A stretch of 64,000 nt of DNA from NCBI GenBank assembly GCA_900554335.1, contig USGT01000005.1:1-64000 (forward strand), in the 5' to 3' direction. The stretch's first letter is position 1. Each line of letters begins with the position of its first letter. This document shows positions 25,371-33,844 of the stretch, piece after piece. The notes under the pieces are model-generated. The model was not told the origin of the DNA and searched no databases. It was given only the letters and a program-made list of their open reading frames with translations. Origin of the DNA: an uncultured Oscillospiraceae bacterium. Its GTDB lineage: Bacteria > Bacillota > Clostridia > Oscillospirales > Acutalibacteraceae. The position numbers and the translations under genes were made by a program.

Positions 25371-26677
25371 ATTTTTTCCTCCACTAAATTTTTAAGATAT
25401 TCCAAAGATCTTTCAGACATTTTCGTATACTTCAGTTTTTTATCTTTAATTTTTTCATCCAATGCTTTTATTATACCAAAATTTGCGCCCATTGGCTGAA
25501 AATTCTTAACGTTTTCATCGCTTATGTAAGTACAAAGCGCGCCAAGCATGGTTGTTTCCGGAAGCTTAACCGTTTCTTCACCCGTCAATCTTTTTGCAGC
25601 ATTAATTCCCGCAAGCAAACCCGAAGAAGCGGACTCAATATATCCTTCAACGCCTGTTATCTGCCCGGCGAAGAATAAATTCGGGTTAACGCGCGTGCTG
25701 TAATCTGCGTTTAAAAGCCTTGGCGAATCAATAAAAGTATTGCGGTGCATAACGCCATATCTAACGATATCAAGATTTTTAAGTGCAGGAATAAGCGAGA
25801 AAACTCTTTTTTGCTCGCCAAATTTCAAATTCGTTTGGAAGCCCACCATATTAAAAAGTTCGCCTGAAACGGTTTCTTTCCTGAGCTGAACCACAGCAAA
25901 AGGCCTCTCGCTAGTTTTTGGGTCTCTAAGCCCAACAGGTTTCATCGGGCCAAAACGAATAGTGTCAAAACCTCTTTTAGCCATAATTTCAACAGGCATG
26001 CAACCTTCATAAACATTCACTTTGTCAATATTATGCAGCGGTGCACGCTCCGCATTTATAAGCTCATTGTAAAAAACTTCATATTCTTCTTTCGAAAGCG
26101 GGCAATTTAAATAGTCATCTCCGTCACCTTTATCGTATCTTGAAGCAAAAAATGCGTTGTTCATATCGATGCTTTCAAAAGTAACGATCGGAGCAGCAGC
26201 ATCGAAAAAACTAAGGCACCCGCCGCAGAAATTTTTAATATTTTCAGAAAAAGCCTCAGAAGTCAAAGGCCCCGTCGCAATTATGTTTATTCCCTCTTTT
26301 GGAATTTCAGTAATTTCTTGCGAAATGAAATTAATAAAATCATTTGATTTAATTTTTTCAGTCACCATAGAAGAAAATTTTTCCCTGTCAACCGCGAGGG
26401 CTCCTCCGGCGGGAACCCTGCACGCATCAGCGCAAGCAAGAATCAAAGAATCGAAAACTCTCATTTCTTCTTTTAAAAGTCCAGCTGCGCTTTCGAGCCT
26501 GTCGGCCTTAAAAGAATTCGAGCAAACAAGCTCACAAAGATTTTTGCTGCTGTGCGCCGGAGAAAATTTTTTCGGTTTCATTTCATAAAGGTTAACTTTT
26601 ATTCCTCTTTTTGCAATTTGCCAAGCCGCTTCACACCCCGCCAAGCCTGCGCCTATCACGTTTATGGTTTTATTCAT
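25367..26677 (-). CDS. trmFO: Folate-dependent tRNA m5U54 methyltransferase TrmFO
   Basis: A 436-residue FAD enzyme that uses methylene-tetrahydrofolate to make ribothymidine 54. N-terminal FAD motif GAGLAGCEAAWQIAKRG, then SPAHSSKNLCELVCSNSF with the conserved catalytic-region Cys, GPMKPVGLRDP and the C-terminal GQITGVEGYIESASSG. The ATG lies inside the last codons of topA (8-base overlap). The dependence on folate fits the folEPBK genes in this window. Confidence 0.96.
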   Translation of the reverse strand: MNKTINVIGAGLAGCEAAWQIAKRGIKVNLYEMKPKKFSPAHSSKNLCELVCSNSFKADRLESAAGLLKEEMRVFDSLILACADACRVPAGGALAVDREKFSSMVTEKIKSNDFINFISQEITEIPKEGINIIATGPLTSEAFSENIKNFCGGCLSFFDAAAPIVTFESIDMNNAFFASRYDKGDGDDYLNCPLSKEEYEVFYNELINAERAPLHNIDKVNVYEGCMPVEIMAKRGFDTIRFGPMKPVGLRDPKTSERPFAVVQLRKETVSGELFNMVGFQTNLKFGEQKRVFSLIPALKNLDIVRYGVMHRNTFIDSPRLLNADYSTRVNPNLFFAGQITGVEGYIESASSGLLAGINAAKRLTGEETVKLPETTMLGALCTYISDENVKNFQPMGANFGIIKALDEKIKDKKLKYTKMSERSLEYLKNLVEEKI

Positions 26678-28772
26678 TTTCTGATGTCCTTTCGTAGCCG
26701 CAGCCTTCGCCTTTGCAATAAATTTTTATTTTTTTGCCGTTTTTCTTGAAAAGAATTTCTCCGCATTTCGGGCATTTCTCGTTTAAAGGTTCATCCCACG
26801 AAATAAAATGGCAATTCGGGAAATTGCTGCAACCGTAAAAATCGCGTTTGCGTTTGGTTTGGCGCTTGATAACATTTCCGCCACATTTCGGGCAAGTAAC
26901 GCCGATTTCTTCAACTAATTTTTGAATGTTTTTGCATTCAGGGTAGCCCGAACAACCAATGAATTTGCCGTATCTTCCCCTTTTAATCACCATTGGTTTG
27001 CCGCAAAGCTCGCAAGTTTTGTCGATCTTATCTTCTTCCAGGAAGATCTTCACGCCTTCCATTTCTTTCTTGGCTTTTTCAAGCATTTTCATAAGATCTT
27101 CATAAAATTTGCTAAGCGGTTCGGTCCAAGTTATTTTTCCTTCGGCAACTTCGTCGAGATTATTCTCCATTTGCGCTGTGAATTTAAGGTTAACAATGCT
27201 CGAAAAGCGTTCTTTCATGAGTTTGTTAACAACTTCGCCGAGTTCTGTCGGTCTTAAAATTTTCGCTTCTTTTTTAACGTATTCTCTCGCGGTAATGGTC
27301 GAAATTATCGAAGCATATGTCGAAGGCCTTCCGATTCCTTCTTCTTCGAGGGATTTAATAAGCGAAGCCTCGGTGTATCTCGGCGGAGGCTCGGTGAAGT
27401 GCTGGTTCGGCACTATTGATTTGGCCTTAACCGGCATTCCTTCAGCAAGTTCCGGGAAGGCTTTGGCCTTTTCTTCGGCAATGTCTTTGCCTTCAACATA
27501 CAGAGCCATGAAGCCGTCAAACGCAATGGTGTAAGTCGAAGCTTTGAAAATATATTTCTTTTCGGAATTTTCTTTAGCTGCATAAACTTCAACTTTTGTT
27601 GTGTTTTGCAAACAATTTGCCATCTGGCTTGCAATGAAGCGCTCCCAAACAAGCTTGTAAATCTTAAATTGGTCATTGCTCAAGCTCGCTTTCACAGCGT
27701 CAGGCGCAAGGCTCGGGTCAGTCGGTCTAATAGCTTCGTGGCCATCTTGAGCGTTTGCTTTCGTTTTGAAAACTCTTGCTTCTTCAGGCAAATATTTCTT
27801 GCCCCAAACATCCAAAATGTAGCTTCTTGCGCCATCCAAAGCCTCTTTCGAAACTCTTAAAGAGTCCGTTCTCATGTAAGTTATAAGTCCCATGAGGCCT
27901 TTGCCTTCGAGCTCTATTCCTTCATAAAGCTGCTGGGCTGCAAGCATCGTGCGTTTAGCCGTGAAGCCAAGTTTCCTTGAAGCTTCTTGCTGCAAAGTCG
28001 AAGTTATGAAAGGCGGCGCAGGATTTCTTTTTCTTTTTCCTTTTTTAAGCTTTCCAATTTCGAAATTTGAACCGTCAAGGTCCGCAAGAATTTCATTCGC
28101 CTTTTTTTCGTTGTCTATTTCAATTTTTCCTTTTTCGTCACCGTAAAATGCGGCCGGGAACGACTTTCTCATGCCCTTTGGAATAAATTGTGCGTCAATG
28201 CTCCAGTATTCTTTCGGAACAAATTTTCTAATTTCATCTTCTCTGTCAACAATCATTCGAAGAGCAACCGACTGAACCCTTCCTGCCGAAAGGCCTTTAT
28301 AAATCTTTTGCGAAAGAAACGGGCTCACTTTGTATCCAACAAGCCTATCAAGAATTCTTCTGGTTTGCTGAGCACCCACCAAATCAAGGTCAACTTTCCT
28401 TGGAGATTTTATCCCAGATTCAACGCCATTTTTGGTAATTTCATTGAAAGTAACTCTGTTTTTATCGTTAAGGTCAAGGCCAAGCAAATAAGCTAAATGC
28501 CAAGAAATGGCTTCCCCTTCGCGGTCAGGGTCCGTTGCTAAAATTACTTTATCAGCCTTTTTCGCTTTTTCTTTAAGCTTTTTAACGATTTCTTCTTTTC
28601 CTTTTATAATTTGATATTTAGGCTCGAAATTTTTTTTAACATCAACACTAAGTCTTTTAGGCGGCAAATCTCTAATATGCCCCATTGAAGAAGTTACGTC
28701 GTAATTTTTGCCCAAATATTTTTTTATAGTTTTTGCCTTTGCAGGCGATTCCACAATTACTAAATTACTCAT
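26670..28772 (-). CDS. topA: DNA topoisomerase I
   Basis: About 700 residues of type IA topoisomerase, relaxing negative supercoils. The TOPRIM domain starts MSNLVIVESPAKAKTI, with DPDREGEAISWHL; the catalytic Tyr lies in LITYMRTDSLR. Three C-terminal four-Cys zinc ribbons follow (CELCGKPM, CPKCGGNV, CPKCGEIL). The start is ATG 28772; a TTG five codons upstream would extend it, but GGATGG fits the ATG. It lies between dprA and trmFO, a common Firmicutes order. Confidence 0.96.
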   Translation of the reverse strand: MSNLVIVESPAKAKTIKKYLGKNYDVTSSMGHIRDLPPKRLSVDVKKNFEPKYQIIKGKEEIVKKLKEKAKKADKVILATDPDREGEAISWHLAYLLGLDLNDKNRVTFNEITKNGVESGIKSPRKVDLDLVGAQQTRRILDRLVGYKVSPFLSQKIYKGLSAGRVQSVALRMIVDREDEIRKFVPKEYWSIDAQFIPKGMRKSFPAAFYGDEKGKIEIDNEKKANEILADLDGSNFEIGKLKKGKRKRNPAPPFITSTLQQEASRKLGFTAKRTMLAAQQLYEGIELEGKGLMGLITYMRTDSLRVSKEALDGARSYILDVWGKKYLPEEARVFKTKANAQDGHEAIRPTDPSLAPDAVKASLSNDQFKIYKLVWERFIASQMANCLQNTTKVEVYAAKENSEKKYIFKASTYTIAFDGFMALYVEGKDIAEEKAKAFPELAEGMPVKAKSIVPNQHFTEPPPRYTEASLIKSLEEEGIGRPSTYASIISTITAREYVKKEAKILRPTELGEVVNKLMKERFSSIVNLKFTAQMENNLDEVAEGKITWTEPLSKFYEDLMKMLEKAKKEMEGVKIFLEEDKIDKTCELCGKPMVIKRGRYGKFIGCSGYPECKNIQKLVEEIGVTCPKCGGNVIKRQTKRKRDFYGCSNFPNCHFISWDEPLNEKCPKCGEILFKKNGKKIKIYCKGEGCGYERTSENE

Positions 28773-28798
28773 AGTTAACCCATCCAAACAAAAATATT

Positions 28799-29950
28799 TT
28801 AAATTTTTTCATACTCTTTTCCTGTATTATTTTTAATTAGACCATAAATCTCAAGTTCTGTCAAAGATGAAAGAACATTCTCTATTTTCATGCCAGATTT
28901 TTTGCATATCAAATCAGCGTTCATTGCGCCCCCACCCAAAATATCATAAACTTTTCTCGCATTTTCTGAAATACTTTCTGGCACTTCCTTAGAAACATTT
29001 TCTTTAAATTTCGGCTTTTCTTCACGTGGGAAATTAAAAACAGGCCTTTTTATGCTAATACCCGGGAATTTATTTTTGAGCTTGTTTTCATAGCTTTTCA
29101 CCAACTCTTCCATGTCAACGACCACTTTCACCCCGTCGTTTATAAGCGAAATAATGCCTTCGCTAAGCGGGCTTCTAAGGTCAATCGGCGCAACGAAAAC
29201 ATCCCTGTTTTGATTATTCGCCAAGTTCGCAGTAATGAGCGAGCCGCTCTTCTTGCCGGCTTCAACAACCACAGTTGCGTTCGAAAGCCCAGAAATTATC
29301 CTGTTTCTTTTCGGGAAATTGCATGCAAAAGCGGGGTAATCAGGAGGATATTCCGAAATCAAAACCCCAGATTTAGCAATTTTGCTTCTAAGAAAGCTGT
29401 TTGATATAAGGTAATTCGTGTTAATCCCGCAGCCGAGCACGGCAATCGTGCTTCCTCCAGCTTCAATTGCTCCCTCATGCGCCGCAGCGTCAATTCCAAG
29501 CGCACCGCCACTTACGACATTCGCGCCACTCAAAGCCGCTCTGTGAGCCATGCTTTTCGAAAGGTTCATTCCGTAAGGAGTAGCCTCCCTCGCGCCAACA
29601 AAAGCAATCGAAATTTCTTTTTTTAAACAAGTTTCATCTCCAAAAACATAAATCACAGCGGGAGGATCACTTATTTCTTTGAGCAAACTCGGGTATTTTT
29701 CATCAAAAATGCTAAAAACTTTGTAATTTAAATTCTTGCATTTTCTAAAAATATTATATGCGTCATCAATAGAGGTGCTCCCGATTTTGTCAATTTGCTT
29801 GCCAGTAAAGCATCCGCAAAGTCTCCAACCGTATTCACCTGAATCGTAAAATTCTTTTGCGCTCTTGTAAAGTCCCAAAATAGTTTTTATTTGATAATTT
29901 CCATAACCAATTGCTTGCTGAAGCCAAATTTCATACACCTGCTTGTCCAC
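28799..29950 (-). CDS. dprA: DNA processing protein DprA
   Basis: 383 residues. N-terminal SAM-like helical region (1-70), Rossmann-fold DprA domain (about 80-300) with VGAREATPYGMNLSKSMA, SGGALGIDAAAH, AVLGCGINTNY, FPKRNRIISGLS and KKSGSLITANLA, and a C-terminal winged helix (about 325-380). It loads RecA on incoming single-stranded DNA in transformation. GTG start 8 bases after AAAGGGG. The gap to the preceding trmH-family gene is one base. Confidence 0.94.
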   Translation of the reverse strand: MDKQVYEIWLQQAIGYGNYQIKTILGLYKSAKEFYDSGEYGWRLCGCFTGKQIDKIGSTSIDDAYNIFRKCKNLNYKVFSIFDEKYPSLLKEISDPPAVIYVFGDETCLKKEISIAFVGAREATPYGMNLSKSMAHRAALSGANVVSGGALGIDAAAHEGAIEAGGSTIAVLGCGINTNYLISNSFLRSKIAKSGVLISEYPPDYPAFACNFPKRNRIISGLSNATVVVEAGKKSGSLITANLANNQNRDVFVAPIDLRSPLSEGIISLINDGVKVVVDMEELVKSYENKLKNKFPGISIKRPVFNFPREEKPKFKENVSKEVPESISENARKVYDILGGGAMNADLICKKSGMKIENVLSSLTELEIYGLIKNNTGKEYEKI

Positions 29951-29951
29951 T

Positions 29952-30755
29952 TTATTTCCCCTTTCCGCTCATTTCCCAAGCCACTATGCCCGCAGCCACC
30001 GCAACGCTTAGCGATTCGCATAAAGGATTCATCGGAATAGTCATCTTCTTGTCGCATAAATCAAGAGTTTCATTGCTAATGCCATTACCTTCATTTCCAA
30101 GAATTACGGCTTTCTTACCCAAATCGTTAAGAGCTGTAATATTTTCTACGTTTTCATCAGGCACTGTTGCACAAACGGTCACGTTTTCAGATTTAAGTAA
30201 TGAAATAAATTCAGAAAAATCGTTAATTTTCATAATATTTAGCTTAAAAATTGCGCCCATGCTGCCTCTAAGAGCTTTAGGGTTATAAATGTCGCAGCTG
30301 TCAAAACTAATGCCAACAAAATCAATATTGAAAGCATTAAGGCTTCTAAGTATACTTCCTAAATTTGAAGGATTTTGAAGATTTTCGAGCAAAATAATAT
30401 TAGAGCATGCTTTTATTTTAGACATATTTACAAATTTGTCAACAAAATTGCAAACGCAAATGATTCCTTGAGGGCCTTCGGTGTCGCTCATCGACTGCAT
30501 AACAGCTTCGCTAACCAAAAATTCATGGGCATTATTTTTTTGTGTTATTTTGCTTATTAAATCAGAAAATTTTTGTAAACATTTCTGCGTGTAAAAAATT
30601 TGAGTAACTTCAACATTGCTTTTCACAGCTTCCTCACAAATCCTAGTTCCTTCAATAACGAACTTCTTTTCGCTGTTTCTAAATTTAGCAGAATTCAATA
30701 ATTTTCTAACGTTTTTTACTGTTTCATTGTTCTTACTTGATATTTCTATTCTCAT
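29952..30755 (-). CDS. TrmH/SpoU family RNA 2'-O-methyltransferase
   Basis: 267 residues. An N-terminal substrate-binding L30e-like domain (KKFVIEGTRICEEA) is followed by the SPOUT knot with its three motifs: LENLQNPSNLGSILRS, VILGNEGNGIS and IPMNPLCESLSVAVAAGI. The substrate is probably a 23S rRNA site (RlmB-like), but this cannot be settled from sequence. First gene of the ten-gene minus-strand run, next to the infC-rpmI-rplT operon, as in many Clostridia. Confidence 0.9.
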   Translation of the reverse strand: MRIEISSKNNETVKNVRKLLNSAKFRNSEKKFVIEGTRICEEAVKSNVEVTQIFYTQKCLQKFSDLISKITQKNNAHEFLVSEAVMQSMSDTEGPQGIICVCNFVDKFVNMSKIKACSNIILLENLQNPSNLGSILRSLNAFNIDFVGISFDSCDIYNPKALRGSMGAIFKLNIMKINDFSEFISLLKSENVTVCATVPDENVENITALNDLGKKAVILGNEGNGISNETLDLCDKKMTIPMNPLCESLSVAVAAGIVAWEMSGKGK

Positions 30756-30847
30756 TTATTTTTTCTTCCTTTTAATTTATTTTTCTATAAAAACGACAAA
30801 TTCTTTGATTATAAACGGAAAAATTTCAAAAAATTCTGCATATAACC

Positions 30848-30883
30848 AAAAAATTTACGCTCAAGGATTAAACCCTAAGCGCA
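30848..30883 (-). terminator. Terminator of the infC-rpmI-rplT operon
   Basis: An 11-bp stem with G-T pairs between 30873-30883 and 30856-30866 with a 6-base loop. Read on the minus strand it is followed by a run of T (A-run at 30848-30853). Confidence 0.75.
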
Positions 30884-30891
30884 TAATTTAA

Positions 30892-31236
30892 TTACTTTAC
30901 TTTTTCAACAAGGCCGGCAAAACCTGCAGGATCTGAAATTGCGATTTCAGAAAGCATTTTTCTGTTAAGTTCAATTCCTGATTTTTTAAGTTTATCCATG
31001 AAAGCGGAATATGTGATGCCATTCATGCGGCAAGCTGCAGAAATTCTTGTGATCCATAATCTTCTGAAGTCACGTTTTTTCTGCTTTCTGCCTATGTAAG
31101 CATAATTTCCTGATTTCATAACGGCTTGTTTAGCCATTTTAAAGTGCTTACTTTTTGCACCCCAGTATCCTTTTGCTAATTTTAAAACTCTTTTTCTTCT
31201 ACTTCTGGTTGTTTTTGCATATTTTATACGTGCCAT
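30892..31236 (-). CDS. rplT: 50S ribosomal protein L20
   Basis: A 114-residue L20, with the usual basic N-terminal extension (MARIKYAKTTRSRRKRVLKL) and the globular domain (LWITRISAACRMNGITYS). It binds 23S rRNA early in 50S assembly and in Firmicutes represses its own operon through the leader. GGAGGT precedes the ATG. Last gene of infC-rpmI-rplT. Confidence 0.97.
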   Translation of the reverse strand: MARIKYAKTTRSRRKRVLKLAKGYWGAKSKHFKMAKQAVMKSGNYAYIGRKQKKRDFRRLWITRISAACRMNGITYSAFMDKLKKSGIELNRKMLSEIAISDPAGFAGLVEKVK

Positions 31237-31264
31237 TACGTTTACCTCCGTTTAAATTTTTAAT

Positions 31265-31462
31265 TTATTTGTGGTTCATAAGAGTTCTGATTTGAAGCAT
31301 ATTTGTTCTGTCGAGTGTAGTAGTTGTTCTCAAAACTCTTTTTCTTTTTCTTGATTTTTTGTTCAAGATATGGCTTTTATTTGCATGACCTCTTACTATT
31401 TTTCCGGTTGCCGTAAACTTGAAACGTTTTTTTGCTCCACTGTGTGTTTTAATCTTGTACAT
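31265..31462 (-). CDS. rpmI: 50S ribosomal protein L35
   Basis: A 65-residue L35 beginning MYKIKTHSGAKKRFKFTATG, with the conserved HILNKKSRKRKRVLR stretch. The start is taken from homology at ATG 31462. It has no recognisable SD, and the frame stays open upstream to a GTG at 31501 that sits only 2 bases from AAAGG. Either start is unusual, so coupling to infC translation or an extended N-terminus is possible. Confidence 0.88.
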   Translation of the reverse strand: MYKIKTHSGAKKRFKFTATGKIVRGHANKSHILNKKSRKRKRVLRTTTTLDRTNMLQIRTLMNHK

Positions 31463-31560
31463 ACTGCTCTGGGATAAGGCGCGAGCCTTTACCCACTTCA
31501 CAACCTTTCTTTAAAAAATTTCATCTGTGCTTTTCCTCTTGGGTTTAAAGCCTCAATTAA

Positions 31561-32082
31561 TTATTTAGCTTTCGGATTCGGAGCTAAGAACATGAGCATA
31601 CATTTTCCATCCAATTTAGCAGGGCGCTCAACACTTGCAAACTCGCTGCAAGATTCCGCAAACCTTTTCATTATGTCAAAACCAATTTCAGAATGCCCCA
31701 TTTCACGGCCTCTAAAGCGAATTGAAACTTTAACTTTGTTGCCGCTTTTAGCAAATCTTCGAGCATGAGCCACTTTCGTGTCGAAATCGTGAGTGTCAAT
31801 ATTAACTGAAAGTCTTACTTCTTTTATTTCAACAGTGCGCTGATTTTTCTTAGATTCTTTTTCTCTCTTTGACATCTCAAATCTGTATTTACCATAATCT
31901 AAAATTTTGCAAACCGGAGGATCCGCCTTGCTGGCCACTTTTACAAGATCCAAATTCTCAGCTTCCGCAAGCCTTAGAGCTTGCTCAATAGGAACTACGC
32001 CAAGTTGCTCTCCGCTTGAACTGATAAGTCGAACCTTTTCATCTCTAATTTTACCATTAATTTGAATGTCTTTGCTGCTAAT
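31561..32082 (-). CDS. infC: Translation initiation factor IF-3 with AUU start
   Basis: A 173-residue IF-3. The N-domain (INGKIRDEKVRLISSSGEQL), the lysine-rich linker and the C-domain (VKVSIRFRGREMGHSEIGFD) are complete. No ATG or GTG fits. SD GGAGGT (32091-32096) lies 8 bases before an ATT at 32080-32082 but only 2 bases before an in-frame TTG at 32088. ATT is therefore the likely initiator, as known for infC of E. coli and Bacillus, where IF-3 discriminates against its own start. First gene of the operon, behind a leader of about 160 nt. Confidence 0.92.
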   Translation of the reverse strand: MSSKDIQINGKIRDEKVRLISSSGEQLGVVPIEQALRLAEAENLDLVKVASKADPPVCKILDYGKYRFEMSKREKESKKNQRTVEIKEVRLSVNIDTHDFDTKVAHARRFAKSGNKVKVSIRFRGREMGHSEIGFDIMKRFAESCSEFASVERPAKLDGKCMLMFLAPNPKAK

Positions 32083-32096
32083 ACTCAAGCACCTCC

Positions 32097-32257
32097 AAAA
32101 ATGTTTAAAAAGTTTTTTAAACTAAAAAATTAATTGCATGGGCACAAATCTGCTCATACAATCTCTATACGTCTTATTTACTTAAAAGACCTAGCTATTG
32201 ACCATCGTAAACAAAATTACGTAGGTGAGAACAAATTTGCTCCTCTTATACTTTCTA
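32097..32257 (-). promoter_or_regulatory. infC leader RNA, candidate L20-type autoregulatory leader
   Basis: The transcript between the predicted start (about 32257) and the SD contains two related motifs, GAGCAAATTTGTTCTC (about 32226-32241) and GAGCAGATTTGTGCCC (about 32140-32155), and a T-rich stretch before infC. Firmicutes infC operons carry an L20-sensing attenuator here. I see no clear terminator hairpin, so assignment is by position and repeated motif only. Confidence 0.4.
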
Positions 32258-32263
32258 ATTTAA

Positions 32264-32292
32264 AGTTTACATTAACTTCTAAAAAAAGTCAA
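32264..32292 (-). promoter_or_regulatory. Promoter of infC-rpmI-rplT
   Basis: On the minus strand, TTGACT (32287-32292), a 17-base spacer and TAAACT (32264-32269). Confidence 0.6.
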
Positions 32293-32324
32293 TAGCTAAA
32301 TCAAATATTTTAATGAAAAATCTT

Positions 32325-33308
32325 TTAGCTTCCAGTCGCCATTGTTGCGTAATATTTTTCTCTTATTTCATTATAATAATTCGTTTTTTTGGCGTAATCC
32401 CACCAAGATTTGCTGCCGCGAACGTTAGCATTTTTCCAAGGTTTGCAAACGCAATGAAGCACGCAAGTGTTTTCGTAGGCTTCTTCAACTTCTTTTTCAG
32501 TGTATTTGTTTTCGCAGCGAAAAATTTTAACAGTTGACTTAAGATCTTCCAGAGAATAGTTAAAAATTCCATACTTTAAAGGCAAAATTCCAACTTTTTT
32601 ATAGCAAACGGCATTTATTGTTGTTTGATCGTGCTGAATTAATCTGTCATTATTTTTTTCAATAAAATCTGCAAATTTTTTAACCATGTCATCTTGTCTA
32701 AGTTCTTTTAGGTTTATCAGCATAACGCCGGCGCAAATGCAGTGGTCATTCTCAGTCGTGAAACTATCAACAGCACTCACGTTTTCATCTAAAACTCCTT
32801 TATAGTAGTAGCCTTCCATGTCTATATCGTACATTTCTTTAAGGTCTGTATACGTAATCGTGTCGCCGTCAAGCCAAATTATTTTGTCAAGGTCAGGGAG
32901 TAACTCCGACAAAGAAAGCCTGTAATACGTAGGCGTTGTGATATGGCCTTTGTCGTTAGCATTTTTATATTTATCTTCCATGTTTATAAAGCTAATGCTG
33001 CATTTATTTCTGTATTTTCTGCCTAAATTTTTGATTTTCACTTTATTTTCATCATTAAATTCGCCCGGGTGCATAATGTAAAAATCATATTTTGTTCCTT
33101 TTGCTGCGTTTTCAAGAATCGAGGCCATTGCCACCATCGTCGGGTAAGTGTAGCCGTCGTCAAGAGCCATAGCGATAGGAATACCTTCTTTACTTTCACT
33201 TCTTTTTTCATAAACCCTGAAAACATGAAATATCAAAAACGAAATTCCGCATAATACCAGGCTAACCCAAACCAAAATGTTAATAAATCTACTGAAACTT
33301 TTGTTCAT
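32325..33308 (-). CDS. Glycosyltransferase family 8 protein, membrane anchored
   Basis: About 327 residues. A single N-terminal membrane helix (about 8-30) precedes a GT8 domain: IPIAMALDDGYTYPTMVAM at the N-terminus, the metal-binding DxD in IIWLDGDTITY, CAGVMLINLKELR, and a late HCVCKPW that supplies the third metal ligand. It would transfer a hexose from a UDP-sugar to an unknown surface acceptor. The start is ATG 33308 with AAGGATG upstream; the frame is open to 33365. It follows an XRE regulator gene. Confidence 0.85.
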   Translation of the reverse strand: MNKSFSRFINILVWVSLVLCGISFLIFHVFRVYEKRSESKEGIPIAMALDDGYTYPTMVAMASILENAAKGTKYDFYIMHPGEFNDENKVKIKNLGRKYRNKCSISFINMEDKYKNANDKGHITTPTYYRLSLSELLPDLDKIIWLDGDTITYTDLKEMYDIDMEGYYYKGVLDENVSAVDSFTTENDHCICAGVMLINLKELRQDDMVKKFADFIEKNNDRLIQHDQTTINAVCYKKVGILPLKYGIFNYSLEDLKSTVKIFRCENKYTEKEVEEAYENTCVLHCVCKPWKNANVRGSKSWWDYAKKTNYYNEIREKYYATMATGS

Positions 33309-33394
33309 TTTTTCAACATCCTTAAAAAATATTTTTTTGAAAATAAATCTACTAAATGATATCATTTACTTCAAAAAAATACAATAAAAAATGT

Positions 33395-33679
33395 TTAATC
33401 TTTCTTATTTTTAAGGCACTCGATTATTTCTTTTATTACGCCCACTTCTTTTTCAGAAAGCCCGTCAACATTTACCGTGGAGGTCCCTGGAATGCCCAAA
33501 AGATAATCAGCAGAAACACCGAAAAGTTCCGAAAGCTCCACGACGTATCTCGTTGAAGGAATCGAAATTCCAAGCTCCCATGCGTTAACGCTCGATCGAG
33601 TTATCCCCAATTTTTTTGCTATATCGGATTGAGTTAAATTTTGATTTTTTCTTAATTCTTTTAATTTTTCTGATATCAT
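33395..33679 (-). CDS. XRE-family helix-turn-helix regulator
   Basis: 94 residues. The HTH lies at about 5-60 (LKELRKNQNLTQSDIAKKLG, then SRSSVNAWELG in the variant TRSSVNAWELG, and YLLGIP). The C-terminal 30 residues are a helical, probably dimerising, tail. AGGAGG lies 5 bases before the ATG. The divergent spacer holds two TTATCATTA repeats and a TATCAT-T-ATGATA dyad, candidate operators for this protein. Confidence 0.85.
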   Translation of the reverse strand: MISEKLKELRKNQNLTQSDIAKKLGITRSSVNAWELGISIPSTRYVVELSELFGVSADYLLGIPGTSTVNVDGLSEKEVGVIKEIIECLKNKKD

Positions 33680-33705
33680 AATTCCTCCTCAATTCGATTT
33701 TAAAA

Positions 33706-33738
33706 TTATCATTAAGATGTTTCATTATCATTATGATA
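33706..33738. promoter_or_regulatory. Candidate operator repeats for the XRE regulator
   Basis: TTATCATTA occurs at 33706-33714 and 33725-33733 (start-to-start 19 bases). The second copy forms a perfect dyad TATCAT-T-ATGATA (33726-33738). Both lie just upstream of the promoter for the divergent gene. Confidence 0.5.
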
Positions 33739-33745
33739 TTTACAC

Positions 33746-33773
33746 TTGACAAATTTATTTTTTTGTTTATAAT
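33746..33773 (+). promoter_or_regulatory. Promoter of the DUF4190/DUF4352 gene
   Basis: TTGACA (33746-33751), a 16-base spacer and TATAAT (33768-33773). Confidence 0.7.
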
Positions 33774-33844
33774 TATAAATATACACATCAAAATTAAGTA
33801 CTTATTTAGATGTAAAAAAAATAATATTGGAGGTAATAATACAA

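Noticed and set aside
32140..32241. Confirmed L20 attenuator
   Set aside because: The position and repeated GAGCA-ATTTGT motifs are suggestive, but no clear terminator/antiterminator pair was found, so it is listed only as a low-confidence leader.
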